From NCBI GenBank assembly GCA_943735955.1, contig OX030958.1:7618126-7682125 (forward strand): a stretch of DNA of 64,000 nucleotides, given 5' to 3'. How positions within the stretch are numbered: position 1 is the first letter of the stretch; each line of letters starts with the position of its first letter. Below are positions 53,420 to 64,000 of this stretch, piece by piece. The position numbers were made by a program, and so were the translations under genes. The DNA comes from Piscicola geometra. Lineage: Eukaryota; Annelida; Clitellata; Hirudinida; Piscicolidae. Under the pieces are notes generated by a model. It was not told the DNA's origin, searched no databases, and saw nothing but the letters and a program-made list of their open reading frames with translations.

Positions 53420-56400
53420 TTATTCTAACTTGGTGAAGATTTTAAACTTCTTCTCTTTGTCACTGTTCGCTTCTTTAACGACCTTCTTAACGCTGTCTTT
53501 ACAATCCTTCACCGTGCTACTTTTGAAATGAATACTCGCGTTACTTTTAACATTGTTATCATTAATGTTGTTCTCATAAACTTTGTCGTTGTTCTTTTTA
53601 GCAGCGTTATCATCGCTTGGAATCTTTTGTTGCTTCGAAGTAAGGGACTTCTTAGAAGTTCTCACTGGCGTGGTTGGAATGGGGGTGGGAGGGAGGGCTG
53701 TGGGAGGCGGTTTGTGGGTAGTGATGAGGTTGTGGATGATGGAGAGGCGTCGTTTGGGAGACAATGGGGGCGGAGGCTCGTTCTGGAGACTCTTGATCAC
53801 CACCCTTCCTGCGGCGTGGTTTACGACGAGAGTTTAATGGAAGGAAACTCCGCCACTAATCCAAAGCACGCCATTGCTGCTTAATTATAAATGAACCGTA
53901 AAACAACCTACTTCCTACATCACTCACACTAATAAAACTCAATTTTCCAACGACTTGCCTCAAGCCAAGCCTCCCACAGCCCACCTGCTCCACTCATGGA
54001 CATGGAAAGACCCAGGGAGAGGGTGGCAATTGACGACAGCCCCAATGATGTGTCCATCTTCTGGAGGATGGCTTCGAAGGAGGGGTGGAGAGTGGAGGTG
54101 GAAACAATGATGGTAGTGGATGAACAGTGGAATTTGTACAGTGCTAGGGCTAGAAAAAACAAGAGCCTACAAACATTCAGTTATCTTAATATGATGAATA
54201 CAATTATCCTAATGAAAAAACAAAGATTTAAAAAATTAGGCTTGGCTTATTTATCGAATACGTCTATTTAGTTCAATTGTAATAATTTTTCAAGCTTTTT
54301 AAATATTTTTTCCAATTTTCCTCATTCTTTCCACGTTTTCATCCACACTCACTCCTCCTGCGAGGCCTGCAGTGGGCCACCTCTTCCTCACTCATGCCTC
54401 TGCTCAGACACATCTGCTTCAGGTTCTGAATCTCTCGCTGTCGTCGTGGTGTTGGTGGTGGTGGTTGAAGGAAAAGTAGTGGTGATGGTGGTTGAAGGAA
54501 AAGTAGTGGTGATGGGGGTTGAAGAAAAGTAGTGGTGATGGTGGTTGAAGGGAAAGTAGTGGTGATGGTGGTGGTGGTTGAAGGAAAAGTAGTGGTGATG
54601 GTAGTTGAAGGGAAGTAGTGGTGATGGTGGTTGAAGGAAAAGTAGTGGTGATGGTGGTTGAAGGAAAAGTAGTGGTGATGGTGGTTGAAGGTAAAGTAGT
54701 GGTGATGGTGGTTGAAGGTAAAGTAGTGGTGATGGTGGTTGAAGGAAAAGTGGTGGTGATGGTGGTTGAAAAATGAATGTTAATTGAATTTTTGTTTAAG
54801 AAGATTGATGATGTACGTGATTAGAAGGATGTTGGGATGTCAGTTGGTTGAGATTATGAAACTGTGCTAAGTTTTTCCGAGTCTTACATGTTTTATGATG
54901 GTTTTGTGAGATTGAACGTTTTTTGCGGTCTTAGATAGGTCTTTTTGTGAATACATCTTTTATATGAACGAAAGAACAAATGTTTGTTTTCGAAAAGAAA
55001 GCATGAAGGCCGTTGAGAACGAAACTGAAAGTTATATTCCTGCAATAAATCCGATTTGATTTCTCATTTTCTACCAGTCCATAAAACTAAAAAACAAACA
55101 TAAAAACATTCACATAAACATCGTCCAAACTCCAATAACGCAATCAATTAAGGGGTTGCCAGCCCACAAAAGATTTCAAACCCAGAAATATGTAAAGCCC
55201 CAAAGGTCACTCACCTCCTTCCAGTTACGGTCATCTTCCAAGTACTCAACCTTCTTCTCAGCCCTCCTCCTCGCTCTTTTCAGCAACTGGATGCGCAAGT
55301 CCTGACGCTTCTTCGAGGTGACCATGATGCCTGGTGGAGGAGTGTTGGTTCGCCGTGAATAGCTCACATTTTTTATTGATTGTGGGTGGTGATGGTGATG
55401 TTGGGTGGTGATGTTGGGTGGTGAAGGGGATGTTGGGTGTTGCTGGTGATGTTGGGTGGTGAAGGTGATGTTGGGTGGTGAAGGTGATGTTGGGTGGTGA
55501 TTGTGATGTTGGGTGGGAATGTTGTGGGGAGCGGTAATGCTGCTGGTGGTGATGTTGAGAGTGAAAGCGAGATGCTGTTGATGTTGGTAAATATTTATTG
55601 CTTGATGATGTTGATACTGGTTTGTTGATGATGGTGATACAAATTATAGTAAAGCTGTCAGTGCTTGTTAAAACTATCAGTTTTTAATAAAAAAAATAAA
55701 CGTTAAAGTTTTTTAATCTTCGTTTAATGAATATCTATTGTTATTTATTGTTATTCATTTTTATGCATTGTTATTCGTATCAGTCATTACTTTTCATTAT
55801 TTTCGATCGCATAGGGCAATCCATAATTATTTTTAACCGTGAAAAAATAATGCTCCGGTTGGCATAATCAATAGTTCTGAGTTGATTATTCCGATTCTGC
55901 TTGTCTTCATTATTGTTGCGATTAATGCTATTGTTTATTAATGGTGTTATTGATAGAGCTGTCTATACAAGCCTTTTTATTTTTATTTATTTACGTTATT
56001 TTGATTTGTTTAATATTTCTTTCTTTCTTATTATTCTAATAATTTTTGTTTTTCGATTTTTTTGGTTACATTCGCTCCAAGTTGTTTGACTTTTCAATTT
56101 AGTTTTTATTTGATGTATTTTTATTCAGACGATGTTGTTGTGTGTTATCAAGTCAAATTCATATTGTAAGTAATGGTATTAATGATTTATTTTTCTATTC
56201 GAACTAATACTCAGCTGTTTTTTCCTTTAGAATGGGTTTATTTTCTGTGTCTGTTCTACGTTTATTTTTGATTCAATTTCCTCCTTGAACGTTTTTAATT
56301 TTTCCTTTTTTAAAAACCCAAGAAAAAACATATAAATCTGTTCAGGAGTTTTTCTAAAATAGCCTGCCAAACTCGCTTGGAAAATTATATCGCAACAAAT

Positions 56401-57175
56401 GTCTTTTCAAAACTTTTTTATATACATTTAAAATAGAAACTATTAATAAAAGGCTTTGAATACAAAAGGAGTCTAAAATAATTTTCTACCAAAGTCTTTT
56501 TTAGCACTTAGGGATTCAAAAGAAACGCACTTTTAGGATCTTTCTAAAAAGACATTTGTTAGTGAAACATAATTCTCTTGAATCTTAAAACTTTCTTCTC
56601 CTTTTTATCTTTTCAAAACCAAAATCTTCGTGAAATGTTAAACCCATTCAGCTTTAAAAAGTTTTAAAGAACTCACAAAACTCTCTTAAATCTCCCAAAA
56701 ACTGAATTAAACGCAAAAATGTCTAAAAGCCTCACAAAAAGACCTACTCACTATTCTTCCCTTACCCACCCTTCCACCTTCACCCACCACTGCACTCATA
56801 CCCACCCCTTCATCCTCCCAAAGATACACCCCCCAAAGATACACACCCCCAAAGATACACACCATTGATGATTCTCAGGATGCGCCAGAGGAGGAAGATG
56901 ATGAGGAGGGCAATCGCCTCTTCGTCGTGCGCGTTAGACACACCCTCTGCAAAGGCGATGTCCAGACTGAAGGACGTCAAAACGATGATAGCGTCGAAGA
57001 TCTGAGGTGGTTGCGGTGGGTGTGGTTGCAGTGGGTGTGGTTGCAGTGGGTGTGGTTGCAGTGGGTGTGGTTGCAGTGGGTGCGGTTGCAGTGGGTGTGG
57101 TTGCAGTGGGTGTGGTTGCAGTGGGTGTGGTTGCAGTGGGTGTGGTTGCAGTGTGTGTGAATGCAGTGGGTGTGT

Positions 57176-57235
<60 letters not shown>

Positions 57236-60200
57236 GGTTTATATGAATTTATATAAACATCTTTTTTCTGTTGTTAGAATAAAAGTGAAGTAAGGTTTCT
57301 TTTGAGAAATGGGAGTGGAATTAAATAGATTTTCAAGGCATCGACTATTCAAACAAATGGAGATAATAATAACGAAAAGCATCTTCGGAAAAATTGAAAC
57401 CGAAGTCTCTAAACAGAATTATGAAGCTCCGATCATAGTAATCTGATATAATTATTCGATAAAAAGATAAACGAGTTTATTGGGCTCTTATCATAATGTC
57501 ATCAGGGGTTGTTTGAGCTAGTGGAAGCTGGATTGATGGGGTTGAATGACTTGAAATCCACTTTTTTATTTTTTGCGAAAAAGACTTTTTTGATTTTATT
57601 CGCCTTTTACGTTATTGTGCTACTAAATAATCCTTAGTCCATGTTTAGTTGCTTGTTAGTTAACTGAGAAAGAACACAATGATTTGACATGAGAAGCCAA
57701 AAAAGACAAGAAATGTGTTTTGGATCATTTGTTAAATTTATAATATATTCAGACAATTATATAGGAATTCTAAAAAAACTTAAGTATTTTGTTTAAATTT
57801 TAAATTCAACTAATTTGAATTGTTTTAACTCTATTTTTGTCGTAAAAATAATTTGAAAATGTGACTTCAAACAACTTAATAGATATTATGGCTTTAAACA
57901 AAGAGTCGCTTCTTTTATAAATAAAAAAGTCAATATAAAAAACCTGCATACCTACCTCTAACTTCTTTCGGAAAAAGCTTTTTCCCATGCCAAAAACTTT
58001 CAGTATAACCTGAAAATAAATATGATTGGATACTGAAAAGTAATATTTTTTTAATCAAAATTTTTCAGCTAAAATCTTTTAAATAAAAACTTTAAAAAGT
58101 TTAATTTATTTAATAAAATAAGTATTTATTAATAAATATGGTTTCAATTAAATCACAAGCTTGTTAAAAACCTATTTAGACAACTCAAAAACACACCTAA
58201 TTGCTAAAACCGAAAAAGCTTAGAAACATTCGTTCTTATTAACACTTTTCAAAACAAATGGTTTCGCAATAATGGCTTCACAACAAAATTTAAATAAAAA
58301 AATTCTTTTAGAAAAAATAACTAGTTTGAAAATACTTTTTATACACTTTTCTAGACCAATCTTCTAAGCACCCCCTAAACTACCACTTGAAGCACCTTTC
58401 ATCCACCTTTCCAACCACCTCTCAAACCACCCTTCCAACCCCTCTTTTCTTAAACCACCATCCAAACTCCCCTTGCCCACCTGAAAGACAAAGACAGCAA
58501 GGATGAGAATGCCAACGTAATGGAGGATGTGCGCAATGTCGAGCAGTTTCTGGGCGTAAGAGTGTTGTCTGTAGTACTCGCTAGTGTTACTGCTGTTGTT
58601 GCAACCAGTGCTGTTGTTGTAGTTGCTGCTGTTAGTGTTGTTGCCACTGCTGACTGTTGCGATTATTTTGTTGTTGTAGTAGTTGTTTTTGTTTGAAGTT
58701 TGTATAAAGGAGTTGACGGCTGATGCATCAATTTTCATGACGCTTGGTTTTAGTCCATTGTTATTGTTTTCAATCTTATTTTTATTTTCCTTGCCGCCAA
58801 TGTTTTGGGTGTTTTTCAAGTTTGAATTATTAACTTGTCTACTCACATAACACTCTAACACTTCAACACTATCATCATCATCCCTTCTACCATCGCTCTC
58901 ATTATCATCCCTTTTAACATCACTATCATCATCATATTTCTTCCTACTCTGCACACAATTTTCAAATTGAATGATTTTTTCAAATTCAAAATCACGTGCA
59001 CCTTCAACATGACTCTTCCTCACTTGATTGGCTCCCATCAAAATAGGCCTCTTCTTGTCAATCTCTATCTTGGTTCTGTCGCCATCTTGGCGTGCAGATC
59101 GTGAGTGTGGTGCTTCTCTCAAGCCATTATCTCGATTCTTTAACACAGTCGTTTGTTCATCTTTTCTTTTGTGAGTGTTTGTGTGTGTAATTGGCTCTGT
59201 GTTCAGAGTATTGTTTGAAAATAACAGCTTTTCGACGGTGTGTTTTTTATTTGGTGCAACTAAGCTTTTTCTTTGTTCTTCATTGACATTTGAAGCGCTG
59301 TTGTTGGCTTCAACAATGGTCCCAATCTTTTGAGGATTTTCTTTAATTTCATCATAACCATCATCTTCAATCAATTCATCTTCGCCATCACCTACTCCAC
59401 CATCATGACGATCATTATCACCTTCAACCAACCTCCCCTCAACATCTTGAACACCATGTTCCTTCGAAGAGACTGCCTTTCTTCTTGAGTTTTCTAAACT
59501 TATTTTCAAATACTCTTTGTCGAATACCTTAGTGACTACATCTATTACTGTATCTTTCCAATAGGAACCATCGTCTTTCTTTATTTCAACCGAATTAAAG
59601 CCAACTTTGGACTTAACGCCATCATCATCTTCTCCAGCATTCCGTTTTCTCCTCAATCGATCATCAGTCTGTTGCGAGAGTTCAAGTGTATTTTCAACGT
59701 TTTCACCAACAGTGCTTTCATTGCTTTTATCATTTTCGTTGCTATTATTATTATTATTATTTTTGGTCATGCCAATATTTTTGGTTTTATCATAATTCCT
59801 ATGTTTGGAAGCATCACCTCCAATATTATCATTATCATTCCCACCATCAGCGTCGTCATCATCATCATCACCTCTAACTCCCTCATTCTTCATGATTCGG
59901 TAACACAAATAAACATCACTGTTTCTGATGCCAACACCATTAGCATCTTTTCCTGCTACATCATCATCATCACCGACACCATCAATTTTTTTATTATTCA
60001 ACAATTCAAAAATTAAATTCTTTTCATTTACTTCTCTTTCATCCTTCACCATTCTCAAACTTTCATTAACCTCTTTTCCTGTTTTGTTCGTGCCGTTCAC
60101 TTCTCTATTTTTGATCAAAAGCGAGAACCTATTTTCCTCTGTTCCCTGACGACCACACTCTCCATCACTCCAGTCCTTCATCCTGCTAAGGACGTATCGC

Positions 60201-62392
60201 AGGTTGTCGCCATGGTAACCGTCTAGAACTTCCGGATAGTTGGTCTTTTGGATGATTGGTGCTTGGGTGAGTGTTTCACGGTGGTGGACATTAGGTATAT
60301 GACTTGAAAAATAAATTCTGTACTATTAAAATTAGTATTACAATTATTAATAAACGAAAACATCGAATGTTTAAGCCTTGAATTAAACTAAAGTTAAATT
60401 TATTTGAAAATTATATTAGTGTGATAATGAAATTAAAAATAAATATTTAAAATTTGTAAATGTAATTACTTTGAAAAAGTTCAAGGTCATTTCGATGTCG
60501 CCAATGTCTTCTCTGCTTCGTTCTTGAGGAGGAAAAGAAGGAATGAATGGATGAAAGGATGATTGATTGAGTGAATTCTGAATGAATGAAGAAAAAATTG
60601 TCAAAGAAAATAGTTGATTATGAGGTTGAAGAAGAGGGAAGATAAAACGAATAAGAATTTAAAGAAATGAAAGTGAAATGAGAAATGAAGGGCATAATAA
60701 GTAGTTTGAGGGACAAGGGTTTGACAGACGTACAATAGTACCATCGTTCGGGACCCTGATTGAATAACTATGTGTGAAAATAGTTTAAAAAAGCTTTAAT
60801 CTGCTTGGAAAAGAGGTTTCTTGGCGTTCTTAGTCTTTATCTCGACAATACGTTGATCAGTGGATTATTCAGATCACGAACTTCTTTCTCTAAATCATTT
60901 GTCTTTTTCCTATTTGAAAAAACCTAGCAATTCGTTCCGACTTGCACAGCATCTTTTCAGAAACACGTGCGAATTCATTCAACGTAAAAACTTTCATTGC
61001 GTTCTTTAAATCTTTGAAACCTATTTTGTTTTTCATCAATTCAATCGACTTTCGTATCCAAACTTTTAGCTTATTTTCCCTTTAGATTATGAACGAATCA
61101 ATGTCATGACATTTCGTATTGTGTTTCTTTGAAAGAAATTACCATTTGTGAAGGCCATTCGGCAAAGTGACTGATGAGAGTGACTTTATGGATGAGAAGT
61201 GATGATGAATGACCACAATGCTCAAATGTCTTAATATATTTTTGTGACCCTTTTGTATTATGAATGAAACTTTTTCTAAGAGTCAAATGTTTGAAAACTA
61301 TTTTTTTCGTTAATCTATTATTTTTCAATCGTTAAGTCACCATCTTCTTCAACCCTTATAACAAATTCTTACTACCCATCTAAACAATCCCTCTTTCCAC
61401 CCACCCACCATCCAAAACACCTCGCACATCAACTTTTCTACCATCTTTTTCTACCCAGAAAGCCATTGTGTCTTTTTAATACATCTTTTCACCGGCTTAC
61501 TCTCGTAAATCCGCTTTATCTTTGGTTCGTCTCTTCCTTTCATGCTCTTCGACTACTATTTTGATTACTTTTCATTATATTTATATGACATTAATGTTCT
61601 AAATGGCTCAGAGACTCTTTAAACCGAGTAAACTTAAAATTATTTTATCTTATAATTTCAAGAAAAAAACTTATTTGTAATATATTTTGATTAATATTTT
61701 TGTAAATCATTATTTTGGAAATAAGATATTTATTCAAATTTATATAGCCTAGTTATAGAGAAATTTATCTATATTTTATGTATCGAGCTTTATTCTGTGT
61801 CTATTTCTATTTGGAATTTTTATTTTTAAAAGTATCGCTCTTGTTTGTATTATTTTATTTTATCGTCCATAAATTCTTTAATCCTTTAAGAAGCGCATCA
61901 AATTATCAATAGAACAATAGCCTACGTATTATTACTATTTTTTTGTAGGTTTGAATTTTAGACAGTTGCTAATGATAATTCGAATTCTAATATTACTACT
62001 AATATTGTTTTAATTCCAATTTATTGAAAGTTCACCTACCTCTTCCGCATACACTTGTGCTATTACTCCACCAACTACTCCACCAAACACTCAAAACAAA
62101 ACAACACTAACAACGTCCACGAAAACAATTAAACAACAAAAAAACTGCTTAAACCACCATCTTCATAAACAACAACGACTCAACATTCACAACAACAATA
62201 TCTAAATATAGGCGAAAAACAACTTTAAATAATGTTAAAAAAATTATTAACGGCAACAAAGTGGTACCCTTGATGGCATGCAGGTCCAGTAGAATCTCTG
62301 CTATCACCACGCCAGCATCCATCACCACCAACACGAACAACAGCACCTGCAGTGGATTGCTGTCCAACACTCGCAACGTCTTGCCTCGACAA
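53420..62392 (-). CDS. HVCN1: Voltage-gated proton channel Hv1, 5'-partial, with giant S1-S2 loop
   Basis: Exons (5' to 3'): 62268-62392 (S1), 58481-60261, 57956-58009, 56863-57001 (S3-S4), 55215-55330, 54353-54437, 53985-54071, 53420-53808; phases agree. Hv1 is a voltage-sensor domain that is itself a proton channel. S1: LLFVLVVMDAGVVIAEILLD keeps the selectivity Asp (human D112), E119 and D123. S2: HYVGILILAVFVFQVILKVF keeps H140, F150 and K157 but has Gln at E153. S3: FDAIIVLTSFSLD keeps D174 and D185; the S3-S4 loop keeps H193. S4: FLLWRILRIING keeps R208, R211, W207 and N214 but has Leu at R205. The C-terminus is a charged coiled coil (RIQLLKRARRRAEKKVEYL) plus a Pro/Lys-rich tail. The second exon inserts several hundred residues between S1 and S2. 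Its acceptor could instead lie at 60222. The last three exons are less certain; a stop just after the 54353 donor is an alternative end. The start exon was not found. Confidence 0.9.
54447..54772 (-). repeat. 27-bp minisatellite upstream of Hv1 exon at 54437
   Basis: About twelve copies, on the plus strand GGTGGTTGAAGGAAAAGTAG plus TGGTGAT; sense-strand C/A/T-rich, ending about 10 bases before the acceptor (CGACAG). Confidence 0.9.
55380..55560 (-). repeat. GTGGTGATGTTGG repeat upstream of Hv1 exon at 55330
   Basis: Imperfect units GGTGATGTTGGGTGGTGAAG on the plus strand; on the sense strand CTTCACCACCCAACATCACC, complementary to the G/T-rich donor end of the same intron. Confidence 0.85.
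56812..56862 (-). repeat. Three 17-bp repeats at the Hv1 S4 exon donor
   Basis: On the sense strand, GTGTGTATCTTTGGGGG is repeated about three times starting exactly at the donor (AATG|GTGTGTATC), again placing donor-like sequence in tandem. Confidence 0.8.
57008..57166 (-). repeat. 14-bp repeat before the Hv1 S3-S4 exon acceptor
   Basis: About eleven copies of GTGGGTGTGGTTGCA on the plus strand; sense strand CACTGCAACCACACC, ending at the acceptor CCTCAG of the S3-S4 exon. The + ORF of VWLQW repeats is an artefact. Confidence 0.9.
57171..57241 (+). repeat. Interstitial telomere-like TTAGGG/TTTAGGG array
   Basis: About eleven units, mostly TTAGGG with three or four TTTAGGG. It lies inside an Hv1 intron next to the 14-bp repeat, with unique sequence on both sides, so it is not a chromosome end. 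Confidence 0.9.
60262..62267 (-). other. Hv1 intron between S1 exon and loop exon
   Basis: AT-rich intron with no recognisable element. The frame of the loop exon is open further 5' (to about 60302), so the exact acceptor is uncertain. Confidence 0.5.
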
Positions 62393-64000
62393 CTGTGGTG
62401 GATTGAATATAAAAACAAATTATTTTGTTGAAAAAATTAATATTGATATTTTATACAGTTTAAAAAAAAGAGTAACATTTATTTTATTTATTTTTTAGAG
62501 TACTTTGTAGATTGCGAATTTGTTTTTATATTCTACTTTTTTTAAATATCATTTTAAAAGATTTCGCTTTAACTTTCAAGCATCTATTTTCTAGAAACTG
62601 TCTACAAAATTTTATCGAGTTTTTTTCTATCATGGTACATTTAAGAGTTATTATTGTCATATAATGTGCACTATCACCAATAAAAATGATCTAAGAATCG
62701 TAAAAAAACAGTATTGAGAAGAATACAAAAACTAATGATTAAAAGAACAAGATAGGTTGTAAAAAAACACATAAAAAGAATTAAAGTAATAAAAATTCTC
62801 AAGTAGATTCTGATGAATTTTTTGAGCGATTGATTTCGACTACAAAGAGGCGAGACTGGAAATGGAAAATTGGAAAACTAACAACAATGGCTACAAAAAT
62901 GTCATTTAACAGATTTTGGGAAAAAACTAAGTGAACGATATGTATATTTATTTGAAAAACTTAATTACTCATTTTTCATCTACTATCTAATCATATATTT
63001 AAAATATATATTTTATAGTTCTAAAAGTATTTATTGAAGTTATTTCTTATGTTTTCAAAAAACTTTTTGTTTTTTTGTTATATAAACTGTTATTTTTGTC
63101 CTATTTTTCATATTTTCTGTATTTTTCTTCTTCTTCTCGAAATGAAAATAAATTTACAGGATAAATTAATCGGCAATATAAAACACACCAAACTACCTAG
63201 CTCAGAAAAATTCCGCACTTTCCTTGTGCTCGGCTTCTCCCACGTACACAATCTTTCACTCATGCACACAATCCCTTTGATCACGCACGCAATCCTGGTC
63301 ACGCACGCACTTCCACCCACGCGAACCATCTCGCCCACGCCCACACGCACATCTGTGTGGGCGTTTCCATCTATCTAGTCGTACATGACTTACACTGTTT
63401 AATACAATTTCCAATTAAAATATATCAATGTCCAGAACAATTTAATAAAACTAATGTTTTTTCATTTTAAAAATTTGGTGGATACATTTATATGTTTTTT
63501 GTGCTTTATTATTGTATTCTCTATTGATGTTTTTGTTTCTATAAATTTAGGCCTGATATCAACTAAAGGTTCAAACATTAATTCCCTTTCCAAGTATTCA
63601 GAAACTTATAAACCTTCGATTAACCTATTTATTAACGAATTTTAAATTGAAAATACAGTGTAAAAACTTTCAAAAACCATTTATTAGGCATTTCCCACTC
63701 CTCTGTAGTTGCACTGGCATCCAATCCATCTTTGTCCCATACAAGGGAACATATTCACAAACATATTTGTCTTTATATTTACAAAAACTATTTCAATACA
63801 ATTAATTATATTTTTTAAATGTAATTGTTGAAATAAATTTTTAATAAGGGACAATTGCAGTAAATGATTTTTTATACTTTTATAACACACAAAAAACTTT
63901 TCAATTGAAAATCCAAACTCACAAAAAAACATAACACTCACACACACTGAATAAAAAAACGCTAAAAAACAACAAAAATCTCCCAACAGTACACCAAAAG
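62393..64000. other. 5' flank of Hv1 exon; little coding seen
   Basis: AT-rich. A CACGCACGC-rich tract lies at 63230-63375. Near 63684-63770 the minus strand reads FPCMGQRWIGCQCNYRGVGN followed by Ala, a stop and at once AATAAA, which could be the last exon of another gene extending past the window end, but no family is recognised. Confidence 0.35.

Noticed and set aside
56927..57160. VWLQW repeat ORF on the plus strand
   Set aside because: Antisense of the Hv1 S3-S4 exon joined to the 14-bp repeat.
57171..57241. Chromosome end
   Set aside because: Unique coding sequence of the same gene lies on both sides of the telomere-like repeats.

Overview
The window is animal nuclear DNA: AT-rich, with split genes using GT-AG introns, long simple repeats and metazoan-specific proteins (Par-3, an Hv1-type proton channel, a CD225 protein). 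The very long Asn/His/Asp/Gln runs and repeat-filled introns suit an invertebrate, perhaps a lophotrochozoan such as a leech. That placement is a guess; no marker fixes it. All gene models were built by eye from homology, splice sites and exact reading-phase agreement between exons.

Left part, + strand: a stomatin (band-7) gene, 1022-14703, with a Ser/Gly/Asn-rich tail; then TRMT1, the tRNA guanine-26 dimethyltransferase, 17566-22409, with a tRNA-derived SINE in its last intron. Centre: an unidentified low-complexity gene on the - strand (24417-27188); PARK7/DJ-1 on the + strand (29792-30841); a small CD225/dispanin membrane protein on the - strand (31930-32349); and a complete 16-exon PAR-3 gene on the - strand (33102-40660). 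About 4 kb of mostly empty sequence with a large GT microsatellite follows.

Right part: a monothiol glutaredoxin-3 (PICOT-type) gene on the + strand (44799-46786) converges on mitochondrial ribosomal protein S16 on the - strand (47035-48117), their poly(A) signals lying within 20 bases of each other. Next come an intronless acidic low-complexity ORF (50523-52784, -) and a voltage-gated proton channel (HVCN1, 53420-62392, -) whose first exon or exons lie to the right of, or were not found in, the window.

The genes do not form a pathway. Two things stand out. First, the Hv1 homologue has several hundred extra residues in one exon between S1 and S2, has Leu at the first S4 arginine position and Gln at the conserved S2 glutamate. 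Second, many introns start with G/T-rich tandem repeats at the donor and end with C/A-rich repeats at the acceptor, and in several introns the two ends are complementary, so the ends could pair in the pre-mRNA. One minisatellite appears to be an amplified copy of a 5' splice site itself (about 59 copies), and another fills a 900-nt intron that is stop-free and in frame.
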